The position numbers and the translations under genes are program-made. DNA of 64,000 nucleotides from Aquimarina latercula DSM 2041. GTDB taxonomy: Bacteria > Bacteroidota > Bacteroidia > Flavobacteriales > Flavobacteriaceae. This document shows, one piece after another, positions 1-7,878 of the stretch (its first letter is position 1; each line of letters opens with the position of its first letter). The stretch covers positions 779,780 to 843,779 of the forward strand of contig NZ_KE387185.1 in assembly GCF_000430645.1 (NCBI RefSeq), given 5' to 3'. The notes under the pieces are model-generated. The model had not been told where the DNA came from and ran no database searches. It saw only the letters and a list, made by a program, of their open reading frames with translations.

Positions 1-1110
1 TATGGATTTACCTTCAGAATTTTTTTGATCTTTTAATTTGTTTAATCCTTTTTCGGTAAGGTAACAACCATAGGCTTCTGGCAGTATTCCTAGATCATAT
101 TCCTTATTGTTAAAGGTATTTTTGTTCTGATCTGCATAGTCAGTCCATGACCAATATGGCAAAGCAATATTCGGGTCATAATCTTGTAGTTTCTGCTCGA
201 AAAAATATAAATATAATCGATGCCAAGTGGTAAATTGCTCCCATCCATGCTGACAAGAATCTGTATGAATCCTTGCCCAATAGTCAAAACTTCTTTCATC
301 TTGCCAATAATCCGTATATTGAAACATACAGTTCAGCGCTTCTCTAAACGTTTTTAGTTCTTCAGAAGTTAGCGAGCTTACTTCTTTTCTGATAGTTAAC
401 CCTTTATTATCTCGATGATCCTTATTGGTTTTATTGGTGGATACTTGATGGAGTAATTCTCCTTTAGCAAGTGCTACATGATTATTGGTAGTAGAGGCCC
501 TTAGTATTTCTGATTGATTATTTTTTTCTTCCTCTAGAGTTAAGGGACAATCAGCATCTATCCAGTTAGCAATGGTCTGTATTTGATCCGTTGAAGCAGA
601 GGCATCTGCATCCCATAATAGTTTTGGGAAAATACTATCATCAAATGGATATTGACCTTTAAGTCCTATAATAATTGCAGAATTATCACTTCGTTTTTTA
701 GTAGGATTATTGCCACCGCCACCAGAACCTCCTGATGGCCAGCAATCTCCTATCGATTCTAATGTAGGCGGCTGTTGCACAGCAGTTACGGCTGGTTGTA
801 ATGAAGCTGTATCGGAGGCCTTTTCTTTTGATCCACAGCATCCAGTATTATTATTAGCAGGTTGTTTTGATGAGATTGATGAGGATGATGAACTCTTAGT
901 TCCACAACATTCATTAGGATCTTGATTAGAGTCATTACCAGCTTTAGGCGCAATTAATCGTTGTCCATATAAGGAGGCCGTCATAAAAGTTTCTGGATCT
1001 AACCAAAAAGCATGTAACCCTTGATAACTAGGAACTGTTTTTCCTTGTAATAAATTAAGGATTTCTTTTACCTGTTCATATTGAGATTTTATTTTCTTTT
1101 TACCAGACAT
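1..1110 (-). CDS. Tyrosinase-family copper protein, N-terminal part (runs off window edge)
   Basis: An open frame reads 370 codons from ATG at 1110 to the window edge, so the 3' end is missing. Residues 280-325 match the tyrosinase CuA site: H282, H288 and H297 with the spacing H-x8-H, then WHRLYLYFFE and LPYWSW. Tyrosinases oxidise phenols with a dinuclear copper centre; the CuB half would lie outside the window. Upstream of the domain, residues 67-100 hold two CCG motifs (ECCGTKSS and GCCGSKEK) separated by a Ser-rich stretch, and a Gly-rich run lies near residue 130. This N-terminal region of about 200 residues is not part of the usual tyrosinase fold and has no signal peptide. The family call is firm; whether the enzyme makes melanin, crosslinks peptide or does something else is unknown. 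Confidence 0.8.
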   Translation of the reverse strand, partial: MSGKKKIKSQYEQVKEILNLLQGKTVPSYQGLHAFWLDPETFMTASLYGQRLIAPKAGNDSNQDPNECCGTKSSSSSSISSKQPANNNTGCCGSKEKASDTASLQPAVTAVQQPPTLESIGDCWPSGGSGGGGNNPTKKRSDNSAIIIGLKGQYPFDDSIFPKLLWDADASASTDQIQTIANWIDADCPLTLEEEKNNQSEILRASTTNNHVALAKGELLHQVSTNKTNKDHRDNKGLTIRKEVSSLTSEELKTFREALNCMFQYTDYWQDERSFDYWARIHTDSCQHGWEQFTTWHRLYLYFFEQKLQDYDPNIALPYWSWTDYADQNKNTFNNKEYDLGILPEAYGCYLTEKGLNKLKDQKNSEGKSI

Positions 1111-1179
1111 AATAGTGAGTTGTATTTTAGTTAAGCCTTGCTTCTCAAAGCTATATAATTAGGGGAATTTTTAGTATAG

Positions 1180-1240
1180 GTAAAAACCCCTGTTTTATTG
1201 TTTTTAATTTGTGTTTAGTTTTAAAAACAGGGGTTTTTAC
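1180..1240. repeat. 17-bp perfect inverted repeat upstream of the tyrosinase gene
   Basis: The arms at 1180-1196 and 1224-1240 are perfect reverse complements, with a 27-base loop. The repeat lies 70 bases upstream of the tyrosinase start. The arms end in A/T runs on both strands, so it could form a terminator-like hairpin in a leader transcript or be a regulator site. No gene visibly ends here on the plus strand. Confidence 0.6.
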
Positions 1241-1331
1241 GCTTTTTATTGTTTGAAATAATGATGGAGATTTGAGGAAACACCTCCTTATATTTTTTTA
1301 AATTCTAAATAACAGGTCTAACTAAAATTTA

Positions 1332-1592
1332 ATGAAATTTCAGATCGCGAAGATGTTGATATTGTAATTATTTCTGGTCTTTATATTGCATATCAATTGA
1401 TTAACAATACTGAGTATAAATGAAAAACATTGTTATTTATGAGCTTCTTAATCGAACGGGTGGTCGATTACAATCAGATTTGATTCCTATTCGTGGAGAT
1501 CATAAGGTTTCTTATGGAAACGGGATTTGTAATTTTTAAGATCTTCCACAAATCGATTTATTTAAAGAAGAACAAGGAAGGATGCGATTTAA
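1332..1592 (+). pseudogene. Possible decayed gene, unidentified
   Basis: Two blocks read like real protein: about 1331-1420 (DREDVDIVIISGLYIAYQ) ending in TGA, then from ATG at about 1421 (ELLNRTGGRLQSDLIPIRG) ending in TAA. The second frame continues sensibly past that stop (DLPQIDLFKEEQGRM) to about 1592. No parent family is recognised. The call rests only on protein-like composition across several stops; it could be non-coding. Confidence 0.25.
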
Positions 1593-1595
1593 TAT

Positions 1596-1796
1596 ATGAT
1601 AGAGGAATTAAAGATTCTTAATGGAGCATTTAATATATGTGATGAGATTGTTCCCTTTCTTATGACAAGTTCTGATTATACTAACAGGTTTTGTATTAGA
1701 GTACATAGTTTTTCACTAACAGAAGCAAGAAAACAAATGGATTATTGTTTGGGGTTGCTAATGTTTGATTTGAGAAACAAAAGCGAATGTAATTAA
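1596..1796 (+). CDS. Small hypothetical ORF (66 aa), doubtful
   Basis: An ATG-initiated frame directly follows the decayed stretch. The product has no signal peptide, no membrane segment and no motif I recognise. Its position at the end of a stop-ridden region suggests the C-terminal remnant of a broken gene as much as an independent small protein. Confidence 0.2.
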   Translation: MIEELKILNGAFNICDEIVPFLMTSSDYTNRFCIRVHSFSLTEARKQMDYCLGLLMFDLRNKSECN

Positions 1797-1974
1797 ATAT
1801 AGCGCGAATTAATGGTTACAGTCATCTACCTAAGTAAGAGAATTTATACAGTTTTCATATAATCAAACAATTTTGATGTATATTCTGATTAATGGTGTTA
1901 TTATTAAATTTCCACGTATCGCTTCCAGTACAATAACGAAAAATAGATTCATTATTTAATAATCTAAAATCAAA

Positions 1975-1998
1975 AAAGCCACATGTCTATGTGGCTTT
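1975..1998 (-). terminator. Rho-independent terminator of trxA
   Basis: A 10-bp perfect stem (1975-1984 with 1989-1998) closes a 4-base loop. On the minus strand it is followed by a T run, 25 bases after the trxA stop. Confidence 0.8.
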
Positions 1999-2022
1999 CT
2001 CTATATGAAAAAATATACTTTA

Positions 2023-2340
2023 TTAGATTAAAGAATCTAAAGCTTCGGCATATACGTTTTTAGGAGAAACACCTACTTGGCGACCAACTACTTCTCCATT
2101 TTGAAAAACTAATACAGTAGGGATATTTCTTACTCCATATTTTGCCGCAAATTCTTGATTTGCATCTACATCTACTTTACCTACTACTGCTTTTCCATCA
2201 TACTCTTCACTGATTTGTTCGATGATAGGACCTACCATTCTACAAGGGCCACACCATGCTGCCCAAAAATCAACTAATACTGGTTTATCACTCTTAAGTA
2301 CTACTTCATCAAAAGTAGCATCTGTTATTTCTAATGCCAT
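2023..2340 (-). CDS. trxA: Thioredoxin
   Basis: A 105-residue single-domain thioredoxin. It is a cytoplasmic dithiol reductant that keeps protein cysteines reduced and is recharged by thioredoxin reductase. The redox motif WCGPCR carries C30 and C33, and the cis-proline loop reads NIPT. Length and lack of a signal peptide fit the classical cytosolic form rather than a TlpA/ResA-type secreted one. The gene stands alone, with its own terminator downstream and a possible TAATTTTG promoter element about 40 bases upstream. Confidence 0.95.
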   Translation of the reverse strand: MALEITDATFDEVVLKSDKPVLVDFWAAWCGPCRMVGPIIEQISEEYDGKAVVGKVDVDANQEFAAKYGVRNIPTVLVFQNGEVVGRQVGVSPKNVYAEALDSLI

Positions 2341-2380
2341 AGTTATTTATTATTTAAATTTTTATTCATTTTTAATTTCA

Positions 2381-2388
2381 CAAAATTA
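2381..2388 (-). promoter_or_regulatory. Possible -7 element of trxA
   Basis: Read on the minus strand this is TAATTTTG, matching the Bacteroidota -7 form TAnnTTTG, 40 bases before the trxA start. No good -33 TTG was found at the expected distance. Confidence 0.35.
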
Positions 2389-2520
2389 GTCAATAATTCT
2401 CCCAAAGCTTACAGTCATAATATTAGTTTTGACTATAGGGGTATTGAATTTGCTGATACCCAAATATACTATTAAATTGTTCTGACTTAGAATAATTGTT
2501 TTTATTATTTTATTTACTGG

Positions 2521-3750
2521 TTAATTATTCTTCAGGTTATAGATGCCTATAAGATGTGTTCTAACATCAACAGAAATTTCTTCATTTTTTGAAATCTGTA
2601 TCTTCATAGTTTTGCTTTTTACCAACGGCATATGACATTGTATGCAATTATTGTCCATTTTCTCAATTCTATTTTTATCGCCTGAACAGCCAATAGGTTT
2701 TTGCAAAGTTGTGTGACAATCCATACATTTTTGGTTAAACGAAGCAAAATTTCCTCTTTCTTGTTTATGTGGATTATGACAAGTTGTACAATCAAGAGCG
2801 ACACTTTTTGTGAAACATTTACTGGCTTTTAATAAACCATATTGATTTCCGTGAACGTCCAGTTCTGAAAGACTTGATTCATCGTAGTCAGGGAATGAAA
2901 ACTTTTTTAATGTGTCTCCTACCATGAAAGAAAAAGCACGCTCTGTTGTTTCTGTCCTTAAACCAGAATGACATAAAGCACACGCATCTAATCGTTGTTG
3001 ACGCGATAAAGAACTGTATTTTATAATATGTTTAGCCACTTTATCCTGTGGGTTTTGTTTGTGATATATTACATGATCTTTTACAGGTCCGTGACAACGT
3101 TGACAATCTATTCCGTATACTAGATTTTTTCTATGAAATTGATTACTGTTTTTGTTTCCTGAGATATTCTGGGCGTAGGTGGTATGACATTCTAGACAAC
3201 GTTCTAATACAGGTCTGGCAGGAGCTAATTGATCAGGAGCACCTGGACTATTAATCCAACTGTCAGTAGGAGTGAAATAAGAAGCTTGCAGCTGGAATAA
3301 GTTATTAGCATTCCACATTAAAAAGGATTGTCCTTTAGTACCTGAACCTATTACAATATCCATTTTGGCTGAGTAAAAAGGGGTGTTCTGATTATTAATT
3401 ATGGGTTCCTGGTAAAACCCTGAGTCCTTTTCTATGAAATTAAAAATGGTCTTGTCATTTAAGTTTAAAGTATTTTTGTTTTCCTCAAAACTACCTTTGA
3501 TAATGTTTTTGCTTGCAGGTTGGAATGAATTAAAATGTGGAGTTTTATAATGATCTTCTATGATTTGTTGATGACACTCAACACAGGTTGAAGAACTAAT
3601 AAACTCCATTCCATTTGTATGAGTTGCTATAGGGGTAATAGCAATATATTCGCTTGTACTGTTTAGTTTTTCTTGATAAAAAGTAAAATAGAATATGATA
3701 CCAAGAGTAATAATACCAATACTTATAATGTAAAACCTATTCTTTTGCAT
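2521..3750 (-). CDS. Membrane-anchored heptaheme cytochrome c
   Basis: The 409-residue protein has an N-terminal hydrophobic segment (residues 6-24) and no cleavage site, so it is probably anchored with its body in the periplasm. Seven CxxCH heme-binding motifs are visible: CVECH (C56), CLECH, CQRCH, CALCH, CTTCH, CMDCH and CIQCH. The arrangement resembles the cytochrome c554/multiheme families that shuttle electrons to periplasmic reductases. It lies 55 bases downstream of the TPR/LuxR regulator gene on the same strand, so the two may be cotranscribed. The electron donor and acceptor cannot be told from the sequence. Confidence 0.85.
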   Translation of the reverse strand: MQKNRFYIISIGIITLGIIFYFTFYQEKLNSTSEYIAITPIATHTNGMEFISSSTCVECHQQIIEDHYKTPHFNSFQPASKNIIKGSFEENKNTLNLNDKTIFNFIEKDSGFYQEPIINNQNTPFYSAKMDIVIGSGTKGQSFLMWNANNLFQLQASYFTPTDSWINSPGAPDQLAPARPVLERCLECHTTYAQNISGNKNSNQFHRKNLVYGIDCQRCHGPVKDHVIYHKQNPQDKVAKHIIKYSSLSRQQRLDACALCHSGLRTETTERAFSFMVGDTLKKFSFPDYDESSLSELDVHGNQYGLLKASKCFTKSVALDCTTCHNPHKQERGNFASFNQKCMDCHTTLQKPIGCSGDKNRIEKMDNNCIQCHMPLVKSKTMKIQISKNEEISVDVRTHLIGIYNLKNN

Positions 3751-3805
3751 GTATTATGATGTGCTATTCTTTTCACAAGATAGGATAATTTAAAAACAGA
3801 AGAGT

Positions 3806-5683
3806 TTATAAAGTATTTAAGAATTGATACAAATCTGTTTCCTTATCAAGATTCAATTTCTTTTTTAATCGGTACTTAGATTTCAGAACACTATCAGGTA
3901 ATACATTTAGCATAGTTGCTATTTCTTTGGTAGTAAGATTCATTCGTAAAAAAGAAGCTAGTCGTATTTCTTTTTCAGAGATTTCACTATAGATTGATTT
4001 AAGTTTATTGTCGAAGTTATTATGAACATCAGCAAAGTAAGATTTAAATACTTCCCAGTCTTTATCTTCTGCACTTTCCTTTTTTAGTAATAATACCAAA
4101 CGTCTGAATTCTATTTTAAAAAGTTCTGGAGAATCTTTAATACGTTCTAGATTTTCCTTTAATTCTTGTATAAAACTATTCTTTTGGACTAAATGCAATG
4201 TTTGAGAAGTCAGTTCTTTCTTTTTGAATTCGATTTCTTGTTTGTATATTTCTTCTTGTTTTTCACGTTCTATTTTGTTCTTTTTTATACGTTGTTTGAA
4301 TCCGAAGAATAATAACCCAGATACTGCAATAAACGAGATCATTCCTCCGGCATATAGACCTTTTCTAAGGTTGCTGATTTCTACCTCTTTATTTAAATTC
4401 TCAATCTCTTTTTCTTGAAGAGCTATGGCAGCTTCTTTTTTTTCTGTTTCGTAAGTTATTTTAAGTTCTTCAATCTGTTTTGATTTGGTAACATTATCGA
4501 GGCTGTCCGCAATTCGAGTAAACTCTTTTGTATCTGATAAGGCTTTTTGATACTCTTTTAAAGATTCAAACGTGGCGGCTCTTTGCTGAAAAGCATTTTT
4601 TAATTGAAAAATAGCTCCCAAAGAATCTGCTTTTCTAATAGATGTCTGCAAGTATTGCAATGCTTTTTTTTCTTCTCCTTTTTGAGTTAGCACATATCCC
4701 ATAGTATTAAGGATAGAAATATGATTCAAAAAATCATTTTCAGTACTCATTTCTAGACTTTTGTTTAGATATTCCACTGCTTTTTCATATTTTTTTTCTT
4801 TTGTATAAATTTCTCCAAGTCCGGAGAATGCATTCATTATATTGTCTTTGATGTCATATTTTTTAGCTATTTCCAATCCTAAGCTGATATTTTTTTTTGC
4901 TTCTTTATAATTTTTAAGACTTTGGTAGGACTCACCTATTTTAATATATGTATTGCTTATATAGATATTGTCATTTGTTTCTATATATATATTTAAAGCA
5001 TCATTATAGTATTTTATAGCTTGGTGTAAATTATTGCGTCGAGCTTCAATATTTCCAATCTGAGAATTGATATCAGCTTTCCGATAAGGTTCTCTATCTA
5101 TTGTGTCTAAAATTCTTAAGGCCAATAAACTTTGTTCTACAGCTTTTTTAAAATCACCTTTATCGTTGTAAATCATTGCTTTACTGCCAATTCCAATTCC
5201 ATAATTTAGATAATCGTTAGCTTCTTTAAATTCTTGATTACCAAAATCCCTTAATTGTAGTGCCTTTTCAAAACTTCCTTCATCCTGTGCAATCTGTGCT
5301 AATTCAGAATACGCCTTCGAGATCATAACTCGGTCTTGTGATGTTTGGGCAAGATCTAATGTTTTGTTATAATAGAACTTTGCAGAATCTAAGTCGCGAA
5401 CCAGATAAAAATATACACCTATATGAAAATGGCCTACAGTCACTCCTGATGTGTAATCAATTTTTTGAGATATCCGAATTGAATTTCTTGCGTGCTTTTC
5501 TCCTTTTTGAGGGTTGGTATATACTTCTGCATAATATAATCTGGCAGATGTCATTACTTTTTCATAATTGTCAGGAAGAGAGTCATAGACTCTTATCATA
5601 CTGTCGATCACCTTTTGATTTTGGCTGTATATGTTTTGAAGACTAAAAAGAAATATGAGCAGAATAAAAGCAGAAAACTTCAT
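3806..5683 (-). CDS. TPR-repeat membrane regulator with C-terminal LuxR-type HTH
   Basis: 625 residues. A signal peptide (1-20, ending YSQ) leads into a series of tetratricopeptide repeats covering about residues 30-400, which would lie in the periplasm. A coiled-coil stretch, one transmembrane segment near residue 450 (GMISFIAVSGLLFFGF) and a second charged coiled coil follow. The C-terminus (about 565-620) is a LuxR/FixJ-like helix-turn-helix (TTKEIATMLNVLPDSVLKSKYRLKKKL). This is a common Bacteroidota design, with a periplasmic sensor and a cytoplasmic DNA-binding tail in one chain. It is divergent from the cytolysin-family gene across a spacer with repeated TGTCCAT sites, so it may control that gene; this is inference. 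Confidence 0.85.
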   Translation of the reverse strand: MKFSAFILLIFLFSLQNIYSQNQKVIDSMIRVYDSLPDNYEKVMTSARLYYAEVYTNPQKGEKHARNSIRISQKIDYTSGVTVGHFHIGVYFYLVRDLDSAKFYYNKTLDLAQTSQDRVMISKAYSELAQIAQDEGSFEKALQLRDFGNQEFKEANDYLNYGIGIGSKAMIYNDKGDFKKAVEQSLLALRILDTIDREPYRKADINSQIGNIEARRNNLHQAIKYYNDALNIYIETNDNIYISNTYIKIGESYQSLKNYKEAKKNISLGLEIAKKYDIKDNIMNAFSGLGEIYTKEKKYEKAVEYLNKSLEMSTENDFLNHISILNTMGYVLTQKGEEKKALQYLQTSIRKADSLGAIFQLKNAFQQRAATFESLKEYQKALSDTKEFTRIADSLDNVTKSKQIEELKITYETEKKEAAIALQEKEIENLNKEVEISNLRKGLYAGGMISFIAVSGLLFFGFKQRIKKNKIEREKQEEIYKQEIEFKKKELTSQTLHLVQKNSFIQELKENLERIKDSPELFKIEFRRLVLLLKKESAEDKDWEVFKSYFADVHNNFDNKLKSIYSEISEKEIRLASFLRMNLTTKEIATMLNVLPDSVLKSKYRLKKKLNLDKETDLYQFLNTL

Positions 5684-5994
5684 AAAAGAGGATCATTTAG
5701 TTTTCATCTAAGTTAGGTAATAAATACTGTAATTATAAGAGTTTGTCCATTTTGCAAATAAGCTTTTTTATAAGAAAACCTCTTTTTACAATGAATTTTT
5801 CCCCTACTTAAAATTGTGTAAATTGCTGAAAACACTAAGAAATGTACAACATGAACTTACAATAAAACGAAAGACAATGAATTTATGTAATTCATTGATT
5901 TTTAATAACTGTCCATACTTTGTCCATACTGAAAATTAGGCAAAAGGTGAGTTTTCAAATAGTTTTGACACGTTGAATCGAAAAAACATAAATC
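5684..5994. other. Divergent 311-bp spacer between TPR/LuxR regulator and cytolysin gene
   Basis: This AT-rich spacer must hold promoters for both genes. The only structure seen is the set of TGTCCAT repeats listed separately. No perfect TAnnTTTG element is obvious on the plus strand. Confidence 0.6.
5742..5930 (+). promoter_or_regulatory. Three TGTCCAT repeats, candidate regulator sites
   Basis: TGTCCATACT occurs twice, at 5910-5919 and 5921-5930, exactly 11 bp (one helical turn) apart. A third copy of the core (TTTGTCCAT) is at 5742-5750. Spacing and position between divergent genes suit a dimeric HTH protein such as the adjacent LuxR-type regulator. Binding is inferred. Confidence 0.4.
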
Positions 5995-7545
5995 ATGAAA
6001 ACTTCAATTTTAAAAATGCCCCAAGCGTTTATATTAATTAGCTTAATATGTTCTTGTATTGCTTGCAGTTCATGTAGTAAGGATGAAGATCCTATTCCAG
6101 GAGAATCTACTAATCCCGAAGCGAATACTATTAATGATTTTATAAATAATCTTGAATATGATGCTAATCAGTTATTGGGTGTTGAAGAAACTGGTGGAGA
6201 AGCATTATTGAAAACGCCAGGTGAAACAACTACTGATGTAACCACTTTAGAAGGCGAAAAAACAACCTGTGTTCGTGTAGATTATAATCTTAAAGCGAAT
6301 TTTGAGGATGTGGCAATTCTAAGACCAACTAGAGGAATCATTTGGCCAGGAGCATTAGTGGTTGGAAATGAATCTATGAGAGATGGTTTGCCAGAAGCAT
6401 TTACCTTGGGTAGGGCACCAATGACAATCCGTTTAGATCTGCCAGGTATTGGTGAAGCAGGAAACATTAGAGTAGAAGATCCAATAAATTCTAATGTACA
6501 AGCTAAAATTGATGAAGCATTAGAATATTGGAATGCCAATGCCTATGATGAAGGATACACGAACCCATCTAATTCTTCTTATGCTGCAAGTACTTCTTAT
6601 AGCTCTAAACAAATGAGCTTAGAAGTAGGTATGAATACAGAATGGGCGACTGGGGATGTATCTGCGCAATTTAATTATGAAACCACTTCGACCAGAAGAG
6701 TAGCTATCATGGTATTTAAGCAAGTTTTTTATACAATAACGATGGATACACCAAGTAATCCGGCAGCTGTATTTGGAGCGGATGTATCATTAGCACAAGT
6801 TGAGAATGCATTTAATTCTGGTACACCACCAGCATATGTACATTCGGTAAATTACGGTAGGATTATTATGTTTAGAATGGAGACTACGGCAGAAGCAACA
6901 GAGGCTCAATTAACAGGTGCTTTTAACTATGCTAGTGGTGTAACCAGTGCTTCTGGAACTTTAGAAGCAAAGTATAAAGAAATCTTGAATGAATCTAATA
7001 TTACTACCGTTACTATAGGAGGAAATGCTGCAGTAGCTTCTCAAGCGGTGTCTGCACAAAATTTTGGAGACCTGCAAACCATCATAAAAGGTGAAAATGC
7101 AACATACAGTAGAAATAATCCAGGAGTTCCTATTGCATATACCATACGATTCTTAAAAGATAATAGTTTAGCAAAAATGGGATATTCAACAAATTATGTA
7201 GCTTTAAATTGTACTAAGGTAGGTGTTACACACAATCAGATAATATTTACAAATAATTTGGCAGATAATTTTAGGGTTGGGATAGAGTATAAGAACAATC
7301 TTACTAACGATGTCTCTTATGATAAAATTGATTGGAAATTTAATACAACCGACGGAGCTAAAACAGCAATTACTCCGCCAAATGGAGCCTATGATATATT
7401 TTACCATGTAGAAAGAGATAGGTTTGGAGATAGTGGTTATGAGAGCAAATTAGTCGATAATATTGGTGGTCATGTCCATGATCATGAAGATTGCTTTGAA
7501 TCTTATAGAGATGGTCTTGAAGCAAAAGTAAGAGCTTGTCGATAA
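5995..7545 (+). CDS. Cholesterol-dependent-cytolysin-like lipoprotein
   Basis: 516 residues. A lipoprotein-type signal ends in a Cys-rich stretch (C19, C21, C24, C27) followed by SKDED; which Cys is acylated is unclear. The mature part matches the thiol-activated cytolysin family in order: WPGALVVGN (118-125), TIRLDLPG (144-151), FKQVFYTITMD (241-251), YVHSVNYGR (281-289), the Gly-Gly pair of TIGGN (340-344), and PGVPIAYTIRFLKDN (376-390). These are family signatures of the pore-forming core. The C-terminal domain (407-516) is short and lacks the Trp-rich undecapeptide ECTGLAWEWWR of classical cholesterol-binding members, so it belongs with the CDC-like proteins known in Bacteroidota. Target and cholesterol dependence are unknown. 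A terminator follows. Confidence 0.85.
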   Translation: MKTSILKMPQAFILISLICSCIACSSCSKDEDPIPGESTNPEANTINDFINNLEYDANQLLGVEETGGEALLKTPGETTTDVTTLEGEKTTCVRVDYNLKANFEDVAILRPTRGIIWPGALVVGNESMRDGLPEAFTLGRAPMTIRLDLPGIGEAGNIRVEDPINSNVQAKIDEALEYWNANAYDEGYTNPSNSSYAASTSYSSKQMSLEVGMNTEWATGDVSAQFNYETTSTRRVAIMVFKQVFYTITMDTPSNPAAVFGADVSLAQVENAFNSGTPPAYVHSVNYGRIIMFRMETTAEATEAQLTGAFNYASGVTSASGTLEAKYKEILNESNITTVTIGGNAAVASQAVSAQNFGDLQTIIKGENATYSRNNPGVPIAYTIRFLKDNSLAKMGYSTNYVALNCTKVGVTHNQIIFTNNLADNFRVGIEYKNNLTNDVSYDKIDWKFNTTDGAKTAITPPNGAYDIFYHVERDRFGDSGYESKLVDNIGGHVHDHEDCFESYRDGLEAKVRACR

Positions 7546-7566
7546 ATAGTAATATTCTCCTTTTGC

Positions 7567-7612
7567 AAAGTCGGTATCTTAAGTTGTGATTCAACAACTT
7601 GATGCCGGCTTT
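7567..7612 (+). terminator. Terminator of the cytolysin-like gene
   Basis: A long imperfect stem (7567-7587 with 7594-7612, including G-U pairs and a 2-base bulge) is followed by a T-rich run, 20 bases after the stop codon. Confidence 0.65.
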
Positions 7613-7661
7613 ATGTTTTTGTTTTCTCTTATATTTATAGATATAATTTAATTATCCGGAT

Positions 7662-7814
7662 ATGAAAACTATTAAGACTATTTTAGAGACTCATAAAATT
7701 AAAAGAGAAACTCTTATAACAATTAAAGGAGGTAATAATAATTCGTCAAATACATCAGACGAAGATGCAATTGGTAATCAGATGAGGCCAAGAACTGGGA
7801 TGTTTGGAGGATGA
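7662..7814 (+). CDS. Small GG-leader peptide (50 aa), putative secreted peptide precursor
   Basis: A 50-codon frame starts at ATG 7662 and ends with TGA at 7812-7814. The first 24 residues are basic and amphipathic and end in LITIKGG (G23-G24), the form of leader cut by double-glycine peptidase transporters and seen on Bacteroidota bacteriocin/RiPP precursors. The remaining 26 residues are Asn/Ser/Asp-rich, contain no Cys, and end in RTGMFGG. A strong hairpin follows directly. No modification enzyme or PCAT transporter lies in the window, so processing genes would have to be elsewhere. It sits between the cytolysin-like gene and a lipoprotein gene. Confidence 0.55.
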   Translation: MKTIKTILETHKIKRETLITIKGGNNNSSNTSDEDAIGNQMRPRTGMFGG

Positions 7815-7822
7815 TTTTAAAA

Positions 7823-7856
7823 AAAAGCTCAGAATTCATAATACTTCTGAGCTTTT
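7823..7856. terminator. Bidirectional terminator
   Basis: A 12-bp perfect stem (7823-7834 with 7845-7856) has A and T runs outside each arm. It lies between the peptide gene and the convergent lipoprotein gene. Confidence 0.8.
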
Positions 7857-7878
7857 CTACACTTTATATAATTTTGGA

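Larger units (their letters stand above)
1111..2022. other. 912-bp gap: inverted repeat, decayed coding sequence, trxA terminator
   Basis: Apart from the inverted repeat at 1180-1240, a broken plus-strand coding stretch (1330-1800) and the trxA terminator (1975-1998), nothing recognisable is present. The plus-strand frames are interrupted by stops although short blocks read like protein, which suggests gene decay rather than a functional spacer. Confidence 0.5.

Noticed and set aside
90..299. Minus-strand short frame at the left edge
   Set aside because: It lies out of frame within the tyrosinase gene, whose CuA motif fixes the correct frame.
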